NCBI RefSeq assembly: GCF_963682185.1
Contig: NZ_OY821667.1
Coordinates: forward strand, 2,802,501-2,866,500
Length of the DNA: 64,000 nt
DNA from: an uncultured Cohaesibacter sp.
GTDB lineage: Bacteria; Pseudomonadota; Alphaproteobacteria; Rhizobiales; Cohaesibacteraceae
Reading direction: 5' to 3'
A model generated the notes under the pieces. That model ran no database searches. It saw nothing but the letters and a program-made list of their open reading frames with translations, and was not told the origin of the DNA. This document shows positions 1 to 8,495 of the stretch, in pieces (position 1 is the first letter of the stretch; each line of letters opens with the position of its first letter). The translations under genes were made by a program, and so were the position numbers.

Positions 1-1658
<1,658 letters not shown>

Positions 1659-1670
1659 CAAAGGCAAACG

Positions 1671-1704
1671 GATCCGGCTCTCCCGTGATGAGCCGGATCT
1701 TTGC
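1671..1704 (+). terminator. Hairpin after the aldo/keto reductase
   Basis: A perfect 9-bp stem (GATCCGGCT at 1671-1679 with AGCCGGATC at 1691-1699) has an 11-nt loop and a short T-rich tail. It is a plausible rho-independent terminator, though the U-tract is short. Confidence 0.55.
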
Positions 1705-1737
1705 TCTCACTGTCAGATGACGGGAAAGGAAACAACA

Positions 1738-2396
1738 ATGACCCGCAAAGCCAGCACAGATATTACCGCGATGAGCAGCAGACGCAGCTTCCTGAAAGCC
1801 GCAGCCTCCATCGGCCTTTCGATCCCCTTCCTTGTGGAGAATGCGTGCGCCCAGCAGGCCGGCCAGGGGAGCAAAATTCTTGTCGCCTACTATTCTCGAA
1901 CCGGCAACACGCGCACCGTCGCAGAACAGGTTCAACAGCTCACCGGCGCAGACATCTTCGAGCTGAAGACGGTTCATTCCTATCCAGCCGAAAATCGCGC
2001 CACCACTGACCAGGCCAAACGCGAACAGCAAGAAAATTTCCGCCCTCAGCTGACAGCGCAGGTCGAGAATATGGCGACCTATGACGTGGTGTTTATCGGC
2101 TATCCCAACTGTGGGCAACCATGCCGATGGCCTTCTTTTCCTTTCTGGAGAGCTATAACTTTGCAGGCAAGACGATCGTTCCTTTCTGCACCCATGAAGG
2201 CAGCCGACTTGGCCGCAGTTTAGAAGATATCGAGGCCCTATGTACTGAGGCCACACTTCTGCATGGCTTTTCCCTACGCGGCGCGAGCGATGGCTCGATT
2301 AGAACGGCGTCTGCTGATGCGCAGGAAGCTGTGCGGGATTGGGTCGTCGGCGTTGGAATTCAAGGCAAACTTGAAGCGGGAGCTGTGTCTCAGTGA
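1738..2396 (+). pseudogene. Tat-exported flavodoxin, frameshifted
   Basis: FMN-binding flavodoxin-like protein with a twin-arginine leader (SSRRSFLKAAASIGLSI). The phosphate-binding loop YYSRTGNTRTVAE and the YDVVFIGYPN strand follow. After IGYPN the frame is wrong: the sequence reads CGQPCRWP, while the frame one base lower reads WATMPMAFFSFLESYNFAGK and continues EGSRLGRSLEDI to a TGA at 2394-2396. Homologues have YPNWWGTMP here, and one missing G near 2108-2112 restores it. ATG 1738 is preferred over 1717 because GGAAAGGAA lies just upstream. It follows the broken reductase, and such reductase-flavodoxin pairs are common in proteobacteria. A sequencing error is the alternative explanation. 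Confidence 0.85.
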
Positions 2397-2702
2397 ACAG
2401 GCATTTTCTGCTTCGCCTCACTTTGGATTTCATCGCGACCGCGCTGTTCATACTAGCACCCTCGTTTGAATGGTTTGGGTGCCTTGTTCACGAAATAATT
2501 GGCACGGTCTTTCTTTGGATTGTTGGTTGTCCATATCACCTTCAACCGGTGTTGGTTTGCATAGCTCTTCAAAGCCACGCACAACCGGCGTCGCTTCATT
2601 TCGACCGTAATCAATCTGAGCCTTGCTATGGCTGGCTCCGCTCTGATGATCACGAGCCTTATGATCTCGCGAGATCTTTTCTGGTTTCTTGGGCTGAACT
2701 GA
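2393..2702 (+). pseudogene. DUF4405-like membrane protein, frameshifted and truncated
   Basis: The GTG start overlaps the flavodoxin stop. The first 40 residues (HFLLRLTLDFIATALFILA, then a WFGCLVHEIIGT helix) resemble the opening of DUF4405 membrane proteins, which have His-containing transmembrane helices like haem b proteins. An extra T in the run near 2511-2517 shifts the frame. The continuation in the next frame is FFGLLVVHITFNRCWFA, a TAG at 2562-2564, then LFKATHNRRRFISTVINLSL and ...MITSLMISRDLFWFLGLN. The rest of the domain is missing, and homology ends where a dispersed repeat begins. DUF4405 genes often neighbour flavodoxins, so the three broken genes were probably one redox operon. 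Confidence 0.7.
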
Positions 2703-2715
2703 TATTTTCGCAAAT

Positions 2716-2789
2716 CAGCACTTCGTTCGATTGGCCGCAATTGGGAAACTGGCTTCTTGGAAGTAGCCTCCGGAGAACGGCCTGATTGG
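2716..2789. repeat. Dispersed intergenic repeat, copy A
   Basis: This stretch matches the core of the window-wide repeat family (TTCG-TTGGCCGCAA-GGGAAA-GGCTTCTTGGAAG, then GGAGAACGG). It is closest to the copy at 25750-25865. It begins where DUF4405 homology ends. Confidence 0.6.
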
Positions 2790-2841
2790 GCTGGCTGTCG
2801 CCTGAAGTGACTGAAAAATATGACAATTGCGAATGCGGGGG

Positions 2842-3702
2842 TTATTTCGTATTTCGCCACTCAGTCGGCGGGACACCTTTTTCCTTGCTGAAAAATTTCG
2901 AAAAATGAAACGTATTGGCAAATCCCAAGATAGCAGCAATCTCCTTGATTGACCGGTCACTATTTGCGAGCAGTTCGCAACCTCTCTGTAGTCTGATATT
3001 GAGCTGGAATTGCTTGATCGAAACGCCCGTCTGCTGGCGAAAGAGGCGCCGCAAATAGGAATAGCTGACGCCAAACCGGCGCGCCAGCTCATTGGGCGTC
3101 AGGTCATCTGCATGGTGTTCCAGAAGATACATGCGCACGCTATTCACGATCAGTTCGGATTTTCGTGCCACCTCTCCCTCGGGGCGCGACAGAACGGCTA
3201 GCAGCGACAATGCATATGTCGAGATAAGCGCCTGATTTTCAACCGCGTCATCCTGAGCCAACTGATGAATGCGCATGAACAGATCCGTGATCATCCCGTT
3301 GCTCTGAAACAGAGGGGTATCTGGCGAGAGAATGCCCCTGTCCTTAGCGATGTCGAAGGCTTTTCCCTTGCACTCGATCCAGTGTTCGGTCCAACCGGTC
3401 TGGGGAGATGGTTCGTAGCGGTGCCAAACACCCGGAAACAGAAGGAAAATGTCGCCTCCCTTTAAGCAGACTCGCTTGCGCTCCGGGCCATAGTCAAGCG
3501 TGCCGGAGCCTGCACTGACAAGAACAATCTGATAGGCCTGAAGAATGCGGCCGCTACGCCAGTCCAGTTGATGATCGTCCGGGTGTTTGCGTGGTGGATA
3601 GATCGTGTTGGAGGGAATGACCGTGTGTCCCATGGATATGGCAGTGCATTGCCATGCATCGCACAATCCATTGTCCGGTAAATAGAAAAAGTAGTTTTCC
3701 AT
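2842..3702 (-). CDS. AraC-family regulator of the rhamnose-type module
   Basis: Predicted 286-residue transcription activator with an N-terminal sugar-binding cupin (GDIFLLFPGVWHRYEP, beta-strand rich) and a C-terminal double helix-turn-helix. The DNA-binding signature runs from LTPNELARRFGVSYSYLRRLFRQ to IKEIAAILGFANTFHFSKFFSKEKGVPPTEWR. ATG 3702 is chosen because GAGGGAGTG precedes it. The frame stays open upstream to 4182 but that extension has no domain character. The gene is divergent from rhaT, so it probably senses rhamnose or a related deoxy sugar and activates rhaT-rhaM, as RhaS/RhaR do. The inducer is inferred from context. Confidence 0.85.
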   Translation of the reverse strand: MENYFFYLPDNGLCDAWQCTAISMGHTVIPSNTIYPPRKHPDDHQLDWRSGRILQAYQIVLVSAGSGTLDYGPERKRVCLKGGDIFLLFPGVWHRYEPSPQTGWTEHWIECKGKAFDIAKDRGILSPDTPLFQSNGMITDLFMRIHQLAQDDAVENQALISTYALSLLAVLSRPEGEVARKSELIVNSVRMYLLEHHADDLTPNELARRFGVSYSYLRRLFRQQTGVSIKQFQLNIRLQRGCELLANSDRSIKEIAAILGFANTFHFSKFFSKEKGVPPTEWRNTK

Positions 3703-4118
3703 GCACTCCCTCAAATAATCAGTTTTGATATCATAAAGATCAATTTGGAAAACATAACTGGTGCAATTACCTATTATTTTGCGCCAATCTTCAATATAGG
3801 CTTGATACTCACACAGATTGGGTTTGGAGGTCTGTGTATGTTTCAAAACAGATGCGACACAGTTCGTGGGAGGAATCTGGCAGCATGAAATCTGGCATGA
3901 TTTAGTTCTGAGCTCACCTGTCTGCACAGGTTTTGTCCCTTTTGGCCGAAAGGCAATTCGGACGACCTCTTGCAGCAGAGACTCCTCAAAAATTGCTAAA
4001 ATTGAGCAAACTGAGAGCTGGTCAGCAAAGCCGCAGCTTTTGGTGATGGGTCGATCTTTGCCTTGCTGCCTGCACTCCTTTACCTGCGGCCCATCAAGTG
4101 TTGGGAGGAAAAAGGAAA
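3703..4118. promoter_or_regulatory. Divergent promoter region, AraC regulator / rhaT
   Basis: This 416-bp region between two divergent starts is AT-rich near the regulator and must hold both promoters. I saw no clean direct-repeat operator. Open frames crossing it look like chance extensions. Confidence 0.5.
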
Positions 4119-5144
4119 ATGGAATTCTCTGCAAATCTGGGAATATTCTATCATTTACTGGGAGCCTTAGCGGCCTCTTCATTCTACATACCGATCTCTA
4201 TGGTCAAAAACTGGGAGTGGGAGGCCTCTTGGTTTCTCAATGGCATAGCCTCCTGGATCATAATGCCAATTTTGATATCTAGCCTTCTTTTACCAGATGT
4301 TGGAGCTTTTTATGCATCCATCCCGGCAAGCGTTTTGATCAAGACTTATTTGCTTGGCGCCCTGTGGGGGATCGGCGGACTGACCTTCGGCATGACCATG
4401 CGGTATCTGGGGCTATCCGTCGGCTATGGCGTGGCGATCGGCATCACGCTGGTTGTCGGCACCCTGATGCCCCCCATCATTGATCGCCAGATCGGGCATT
4501 TTGTATCGACCTCTTCGGGGCTGATCGCTTTGGGCGGTGTGCTGCTGGCCGTGGTCGGTATCTTTGTCTGCTCACAGGCCGGACGCCGCAAGGAAGCAGA
4601 GACCGGAGAGAAAAGCGATGAATTCAATCTCCGGAAGGGCATCATCATCGCCGTTATCTGTGGTATTCTGAGCGCCTTCATGGCCTTTGCCATCGAGGCA
4701 GGTCAGCCGATGCAGGATCTGGCAATCAAACTGGGCGTCGATCCGCTTTATCAGATCATGCCAAGCTATGTCATCATCATGCTGGGCGGTTTCACCACCA
4801 ACGCGATCTATTGCATCTACAAGGCTCGTCAGAACAACACGGTCCGGAAAATCCGTCAAGACCGCAGCGGACTCGTCCGAAATGCGCTTCTTTCCATGGC
4901 TGGTGGTGTGATCTGGTACCTGCAGTTTTTCTTCTACGGTTGGGGGCATGTCCAGATGGTTGGCTCAAATCTCGGCTTCATCAGCTGGACCCTGCATATG
5001 TCGTTGCTCGTCTTCTGCGGAGGGCTGTTCGGCTTCCTGATGAAGGAATGGGTCGGCAGCAGCACGCTTACCCGACGCATTCAATATGCGGGCATGTGCG
5101 TCATAATTTGCTCCACCATCGTTATCGGCATTGCAGCCAACTAG
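4119..5144 (+). CDS. rhaT: L-rhamnose/proton symporter RhaT
   Basis: Ten-helix secondary transporter of about 341 residues, close to the usual 344. It keeps the family landmarks: GIFYHLLGALAASSFYIP at the N-terminus, LWGIGGLTFGMTMRYLGLSVGYGVAIGITLVVGTLMPPI, EEFNLKKG-like DEFNLRKG, GVDPLYQIMPSYVIIMLGG, IWYLQFFFYGWGH and ISWTLHMSLLVFCGG. It imports L-rhamnose with H+ across the inner membrane. ATG 4119 has AGGAAAAAGGA just upstream. rhaM follows after 9 bp and an isomerase after that, so this is the first gene of a catabolic operon. Confidence 0.93.
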   Translation: MEFSANLGIFYHLLGALAASSFYIPISMVKNWEWEASWFLNGIASWIIMPILISSLLLPDVGAFYASIPASVLIKTYLLGALWGIGGLTFGMTMRYLGLSVGYGVAIGITLVVGTLMPPIIDRQIGHFVSTSSGLIALGGVLLAVVGIFVCSQAGRRKEAETGEKSDEFNLRKGIIIAVICGILSAFMAFAIEAGQPMQDLAIKLGVDPLYQIMPSYVIIMLGGFTTNAIYCIYKARQNNTVRKIRQDRSGLVRNALLSMAGGVIWYLQFFFYGWGHVQMVGSNLGFISWTLHMSLLVFCGGLFGFLMKEWVGSSTLTRRIQYAGMCVIICSTIVIGIAAN

Positions 5145-5153
5145 GAGGATCTC

Positions 5154-5468
5154 ATGAAACGCGATGCATTCAAGATGAAGCTGATCGGCGATGTTGCCAA
5201 GGAGTATCAGCGCCGCCATGCGGAAATCTGGCCAGAGCTGATCAAGCTTCTCAAGGACGCGGGCATTTCCGACTATGCCATCTATTTCGACGAAACAACC
5301 AATGAGTTGTTCGCAGTTCAGACGGTTTCCGCCGAGGCTGGTGCCGCTGATCTCGGCGCAGAGGAAATTGTGCAGAAATGGTGGACCTATATGGCAGACA
5401 TCATGGTAACCAACCCCGATGACTCGCCCGTCTGCACGCCTCTCAAAGAGGTGTTCTACCTCACTTGA
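5154..5468 (+). CDS. rhaM: L-rhamnose mutarotase RhaM
   Basis: A 104-residue ferredoxin-like-fold epimerase that interconverts alpha and beta anomers of L-rhamnose. Typical motifs are MKLIGDVAKEYQRRHAEIWPEL (active-site His), IYFDETTNELFAV and the C-terminal KWWTYMADIM followed by PLKEVFYL. The AGGAGG at 5142-5147 overlaps the rhaT stop region, showing tight coupling to rhaT. Its presence is the best evidence that the operon handles rhamnose or a very similar 6-deoxyhexose. Confidence 0.93.
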   Translation: MKRDAFKMKLIGDVAKEYQRRHAEIWPELIKLLKDAGISDYAIYFDETTNELFAVQTVSAEAGAADLGAEEIVQKWWTYMADIMVTNPDDSPVCTPLKEVFYLT

Positions 5469-5549
5469 AGACCCGCGCCAACGGGGCGGCCGCAACCGCG
5501 AGGCCGTCTCGGCTTATAGCAAAGCATTCAATTCTCAGGAGAAATTCAC

Positions 5550-6971
5550 ATGACAAACCTCAAGCTAGGCGTGTTCGGCATTGGTCTTGATACCTACTGG
5601 CCCCAGTTTGACGGCCTCAAGGCACAACTTGAAGGCTATCTTGATCAGGTTGGCCAGGCTATTGCCCGATCCGGCGTCGAAATCGTCAATGGGGGGCTGG
5701 TTGACAGCGTGGAAATGAGCGAAGGCGTTGAAGAACAGTTTCGCAACGCCTCCGTTGACGCCCTTGTGCTCTACATCACGACCTATGCGAAAAGCGGCTC
5801 CATCCTACCGCTGGTCCAGCATATAGGCAAACCGGTTCTCGTTCTTGCTTTGCAGCCGCAAACCCGCGTTCCCGTCAATGAAATCAACAGCGTGGAAGAC
5901 CGTGGCATCCGCACAGGCCAATGGCTCGCCCACTGTCAGGCCTGTACGGCGCCGGAACTGGCCAATGTCTTCAATCGCGCGGCCATTCCATACGAAATGG
6001 TGGTGGGACATCTGGAGGACGATGCAAGCTGGAACGAGATCTATGCCTACATCTCGGCGCTCAAGACGGTAAAGGCACTTGGCGTCACCAATGTCGGCAT
6101 TCTGGGGCACAGTTTCCAAGGCATGTATGACACTTACTCCGATGTCACCAACCTGTCGGCCCGCCTTGGCATTCGCTTCGATATTCTGGAGATGTGCGAG
6201 TTGCTCGAATATCGCAATGCCGTAACGCCAGAGCAGAAGAAGGCCAAGTATGAGGAGTTGCACGCGGTGATGAAGGTTGAGGATAGCTGCGACCTCGCCG
6301 AAGTGGACCGCGCGGTCGTTACCTCGTGTGCGCTTGACCGGTTGGTTGAGGAACATAGTCTTGGTGCCATGGCCTATTATTACGAGGGGCGTCCGGCCTC
6401 GCCCGAAGAGAATATCATTACCTCGGTCATTCTGGGCAATACCCTGCTGACCGCCCGCGACATTCCTGTCGCCGGCGAGGGCGAAATCAAGAATGTTCTG
6501 GCCATGAAAATCATGAGCCTGTTGGGTGCTGGCGGCTCTTTCTCCGAGCCATATGGCATCAATTTCGACGATGAGCTGGTGCAGTGGGGCCATGATGGTC
6601 CGGCCCATCCGAAAATTGCCGAAGGGGAAGTCAAGCTGGTCGAGCTTCCGGTTTATCACGGCAAGCCGGGCAAGGGCGTTTCCATCCAGATGTCCGTTGC
6701 AAACGGGCCGGTCACATTCCTGTCCGTGGTGGAAAAGCGCACAGGTGAAGTGGTGCTGCAATATGCTGAAGGACAGTCGGTTGCCGGTGACGTGCTGGAT
6801 ATCGGCAATACCAATTCGAACTATCGCTTTCCCATTGGAGCAAAGACCTTCACGAAAAACTGGAGCCTTGGCGGCCCTGCGCACCACTGTGCTATCGGGA
6901 TCGGCCACAAGGGAACCGAGATCGAGGCAATTGCCAAGATCCTCAAGATCGAAACAAACCGCATCTGCTAG
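5550..6971 (+). CDS. L-fucose/L-arabinose isomerase-like sugar isomerase
   Basis: A 473-residue protein of the L-fucose/L-arabinose isomerase superfamily, not the TIM-barrel RhaA family. An N-terminal Rossmann-like domain ([46 protein letters not shown]) is followed by a central domain ([19 protein letters not shown]). The C-terminal part carries [26 protein letters not shown] (an acidic metal-ligand region) and [13 protein letters not shown]. It probably converts the imported aldose to a ketose. It lies 82 bp after rhaM, with AGGAG at 5537-5541. No rhaB kinase, rhaD aldolase or dehydrogenase follows, so the pathway must be completed elsewhere. The substrate is inferred from rhaT and rhaM. 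Confidence 0.8.
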   Translation: MTNLKLGVFGIGLDTYWPQFDGLKAQLEGYLDQVGQAIARSGVEIVNGGLVDSVEMSEGVEEQFRNASVDALVLYITTYAKSGSILPLVQHIGKPVLVLALQPQTRVPVNEINSVEDRGIRTGQWLAHCQACTAPELANVFNRAAIPYEMVVGHLEDDASWNEIYAYISALKTVKALGVTNVGILGHSFQGMYDTYSDVTNLSARLGIRFDILEMCELLEYRNAVTPEQKKAKYEELHAVMKVEDSCDLAEVDRAVVTSCALDRLVEEHSLGAMAYYYEGRPASPEENIITSVILGNTLLTARDIPVAGEGEIKNVLAMKIMSLLGAGGSFSEPYGINFDDELVQWGHDGPAHPKIAEGEVKLVELPVYHGKPGKGVSIQMSVANGPVTFLSVVEKRTGEVVLQYAEGQSVAGDVLDIGNTNSNYRFPIGAKTFTKNWSLGGPAHHCAIGIGHKGTEIEAIAKILKIETNRIC

Positions 6972-7012
6972 AAATACAACGAACAGAACTATAAGCTTCT
7001 GGTTTGATTGGT

Positions 7013-7048
7013 CCCGGTCGCATGTTGTAAGTGCGACTGGGCTTTCTC
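7013..7048 (+). terminator. Terminator of the rhamnose-type operon
   Basis: A 10-bp stem (7013-7022 with 7032-7041, one G-T pair) closes a 9-nt loop and is followed by a pyrimidine-rich tail (CTTTCTCCTT). It lies 42 bp after the isomerase stop. Confidence 0.6.
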
Positions 7049-7119
7049 CTTGGTGACGTGGCACTTAGTTGGTGAAACGAGGGGGCATGGTGTCATTTTA
7101 TCGGGTTTGGACTATGCGC

Positions 7120-7133
7120 GGCTCTGTTGCAAA
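7120..7133 (+). repeat. Isolated IS6-family terminal repeat
   Basis: GGCTCTGTTGCAAA is the same as the known terminal inverted repeat of IS6100-type IS6-family elements. No matching transposase or partner end lies beside it. The next 237 bp (7134-7370) hold no gene I can support, so this looks like the stub of a deleted element. Confidence 0.5.
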
Positions 7134-7370
7134 ATTCTTTAAATAGCACTCGAGAGGCTCCGTCTGCCTGCCACTTAGGCCAGAAAGCTCGATGTTCTTT
7201 TCTCGAGCAGAATTACAGCCCCCTCAAAGCACCAATACCAACACCAAAGGCGCGTTCGACAATCCAAGATTCTCCAAGGATGTCATTTGAGAGATTGAAA
7301 TGGCTCGCCTCACCCATTCTCAAGGCGCGCATGACCTTAATTCCTTGATGGTCGCATACGCTGTTTTAAT
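7134..7370. other. Non-coding debris between two IS6-type ends
   Basis: No convincing gene on either strand. The minus strand has a short stretch around GESWIVERAFG that faintly recalls the end of an IS5-type transposase, broken by stops. I treat it as insertion-sequence debris. Confidence 0.3.
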
Positions 7371-8180
7371 GGCATTGCCAAGTTGTTTGATGCTTTTGTT
7401 TTGTGTAGACCGGCAGCATGAAAATACCAAGCAGTTTTGCCCACCTGAAAGGGTTTCGTTTTCCTCGTGAGGTTATCGCCTATGCGGTGTGGGCCTATCA
7501 TCGGTTTGCATTGAGCACGGCCGATGTGGAAGACCTGCTTGCTGAGCGCGGGGTTATCGTTTCGCGCGAAACAGTCCGGCTCTGGGTCAATCGGTTTGGT
7601 GTTCATTTTGCCAGTTGCATTCGCAGAGACCGGCCCAAGCCGAATGACAAGTGGCACATGGATGAGGTCGTCATTACGATTGGGGCTAAGAAATTCTGGT
7701 TCTGGCGTGCAATTGATGCGGATGGCGAAGTTCTCGATATTCTGGTTCAGCCGCGCCGCAATAAGCAGGCGGCCAGGCGCTTCTTCTCCCGACTGGTCAA
7801 GCAATATGGTGAACCGCGTGTCGTCGTAACGGATAAACTTGGCAGTTACGTCAAGCCGATTGAGACCCTGGCTCCTGACGCCGATCATCGGGCTCATAAG
7901 GGCTTGAACAACAGAATAGAAAATTCTCACCGCCAAACCCGAAAACGCGAGAAAATCATGGGGCGGTTTAAATCACCGCGTCAGGCGCAACGTTTCTTGT
8001 CTGCCCACGACCAGATTAATACCATTTTCCGCCCTCGCCGATACAAACTTTCAGCTACCTCGTACCGCCATGCAAGAGCAGATGCTTTCAGTCTGTGGGA
8101 CGACTATACCGCAGAAATGGCGGCTTAAAATCTGCTGACCAATGACCTTGGCAATCAAACGCAAACAACTTGGCAATGCC
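7371..8180 (+). mobile_element. Complete IS6-family insertion sequence (810 bp)
   Basis: Perfect 19-bp terminal inverted repeats bound the element: GGCATTGCCAAGTTGTTTG at 7371-7389 and its complement at 8162-8180. It carries one transposase gene. The 8-bp flanks (GTTTTAAT left, ATTGTCGA right) do not match, so there is no target-site duplication. The right end runs directly into an IS481-like remnant. This points to an adjacent deletion or cointegrate rearrangement rather than simple insertion. Confidence 0.9.
7418..8128 (+). CDS. IS6-family DDE transposase
   Basis: A 236-residue transposase with an N-terminal DNA-binding part (FPREVIAYAVWAYHRFALSTADVEDLLAERG, HTH) and a DDE catalytic domain. 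The triad residues are D in KWHMDEVVI, D in VVVTDKLGSY and E in NNRIENSHRQTRKRE, with IMGRFKS downstream. The length is normal for IS26/IS6100-type enzymes and the frame is intact, so the element may be active. These enzymes move by replicative cointegrate formation. Confidence 0.95.
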   Translation: MKIPSSFAHLKGFRFPREVIAYAVWAYHRFALSTADVEDLLAERGVIVSRETVRLWVNRFGVHFASCIRRDRPKPNDKWHMDEVVITIGAKKFWFWRAIDADGEVLDILVQPRRNKQAARRFFSRLVKQYGEPRVVVTDKLGSYVKPIETLAPDADHRAHKGLNNRIENSHRQTRKREKIMGRFKSPRQAQRFLSAHDQINTIFRPRRYKLSATSYRHARADAFSLWDDYTAEMAA

Positions 8181-8312
8181 ATTGTCGATCTTCTTGGCGT
8201 GTGCAAATACCTGCTTCTTGCGGGCAATGTCACTGAGCGCTCGTTGTTCCATGAATTTTCCTTCCTCGGCATTAAGATTATCAAAATCTGCCAACCGAGG
8301 TCAGGAATTTCA
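8181..8312 (-). mobile_element. Remnant of an IS481-like element
   Basis: About 130 bp nearly identical to the right end of the element at 26134-27142. It holds the terminal repeat with GACCTCGGTTG(G/A)C and the first 38 or so codons of the transposase (MADFDNLNAEEGKFMEQRALSDIARKK...). The rest was removed when the IS6 element took its place. The mixed frame at 8088-8294 is only a fusion of the two elements. Confidence 0.85.
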
Positions 8313-8316
8313 TAGC

Positions 8317-8406
8317 TTAGGGATAAACAGTCGTTTGTCCCACGTACATGCCCAGCAAGACACATAAGCCATACATAATGACAAAAAGCAGGATCTCTTT
8401 TCTCAT
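8317..8406 (-). CDS. Possible 29-residue membrane peptide downstream of the RND operon
   Basis: ATG 8406 is preceded by a strong GGAGGAAT ribosome site. The predicted peptide is one transmembrane helix (MRKEILLFVIMYGLCVLLGMY, then VGQTTVYP). It lies 90 bp after the RND permease on the same strand and could be co-transcribed. Single-helix peptides such as AcrZ are known to bind RND pumps, so a pump partner is possible but unproven. The stop is only 4-6 bp from the end of the IS481 remnant, so the native C-terminus may have been cut off. Confidence 0.4.
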   Translation of the reverse strand: MRKEILLFVIMYGLCVLLGMYVGQTTVYP

Positions 8407-8495
8407 ATTCCTCCAAACAGCAAACGTATCTCACGATTGAGCCAATGCGTTTGCCAACTTGCGACACTTGTTTTGATTAAATTCGATATTGGATC

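Noticed and set aside
2393-2785. A single 130-residue protein in one frame
   Set aside because: Only the first 40 residues look like a protein; the true continuation is in the next frame and is broken, and the end runs into a dispersed repeat.
3703-4182. N-terminal extension of the AraC-type gene to 4182
   Set aside because: The added residues have no domain character and a clear ribosome site supports the start at 3702.
5805-7064. 419-codon minus-strand frame opposite the isomerase
   Set aside because: Shadow of the isomerase gene; no domains, no ribosome site and composition typical of an antisense frame.
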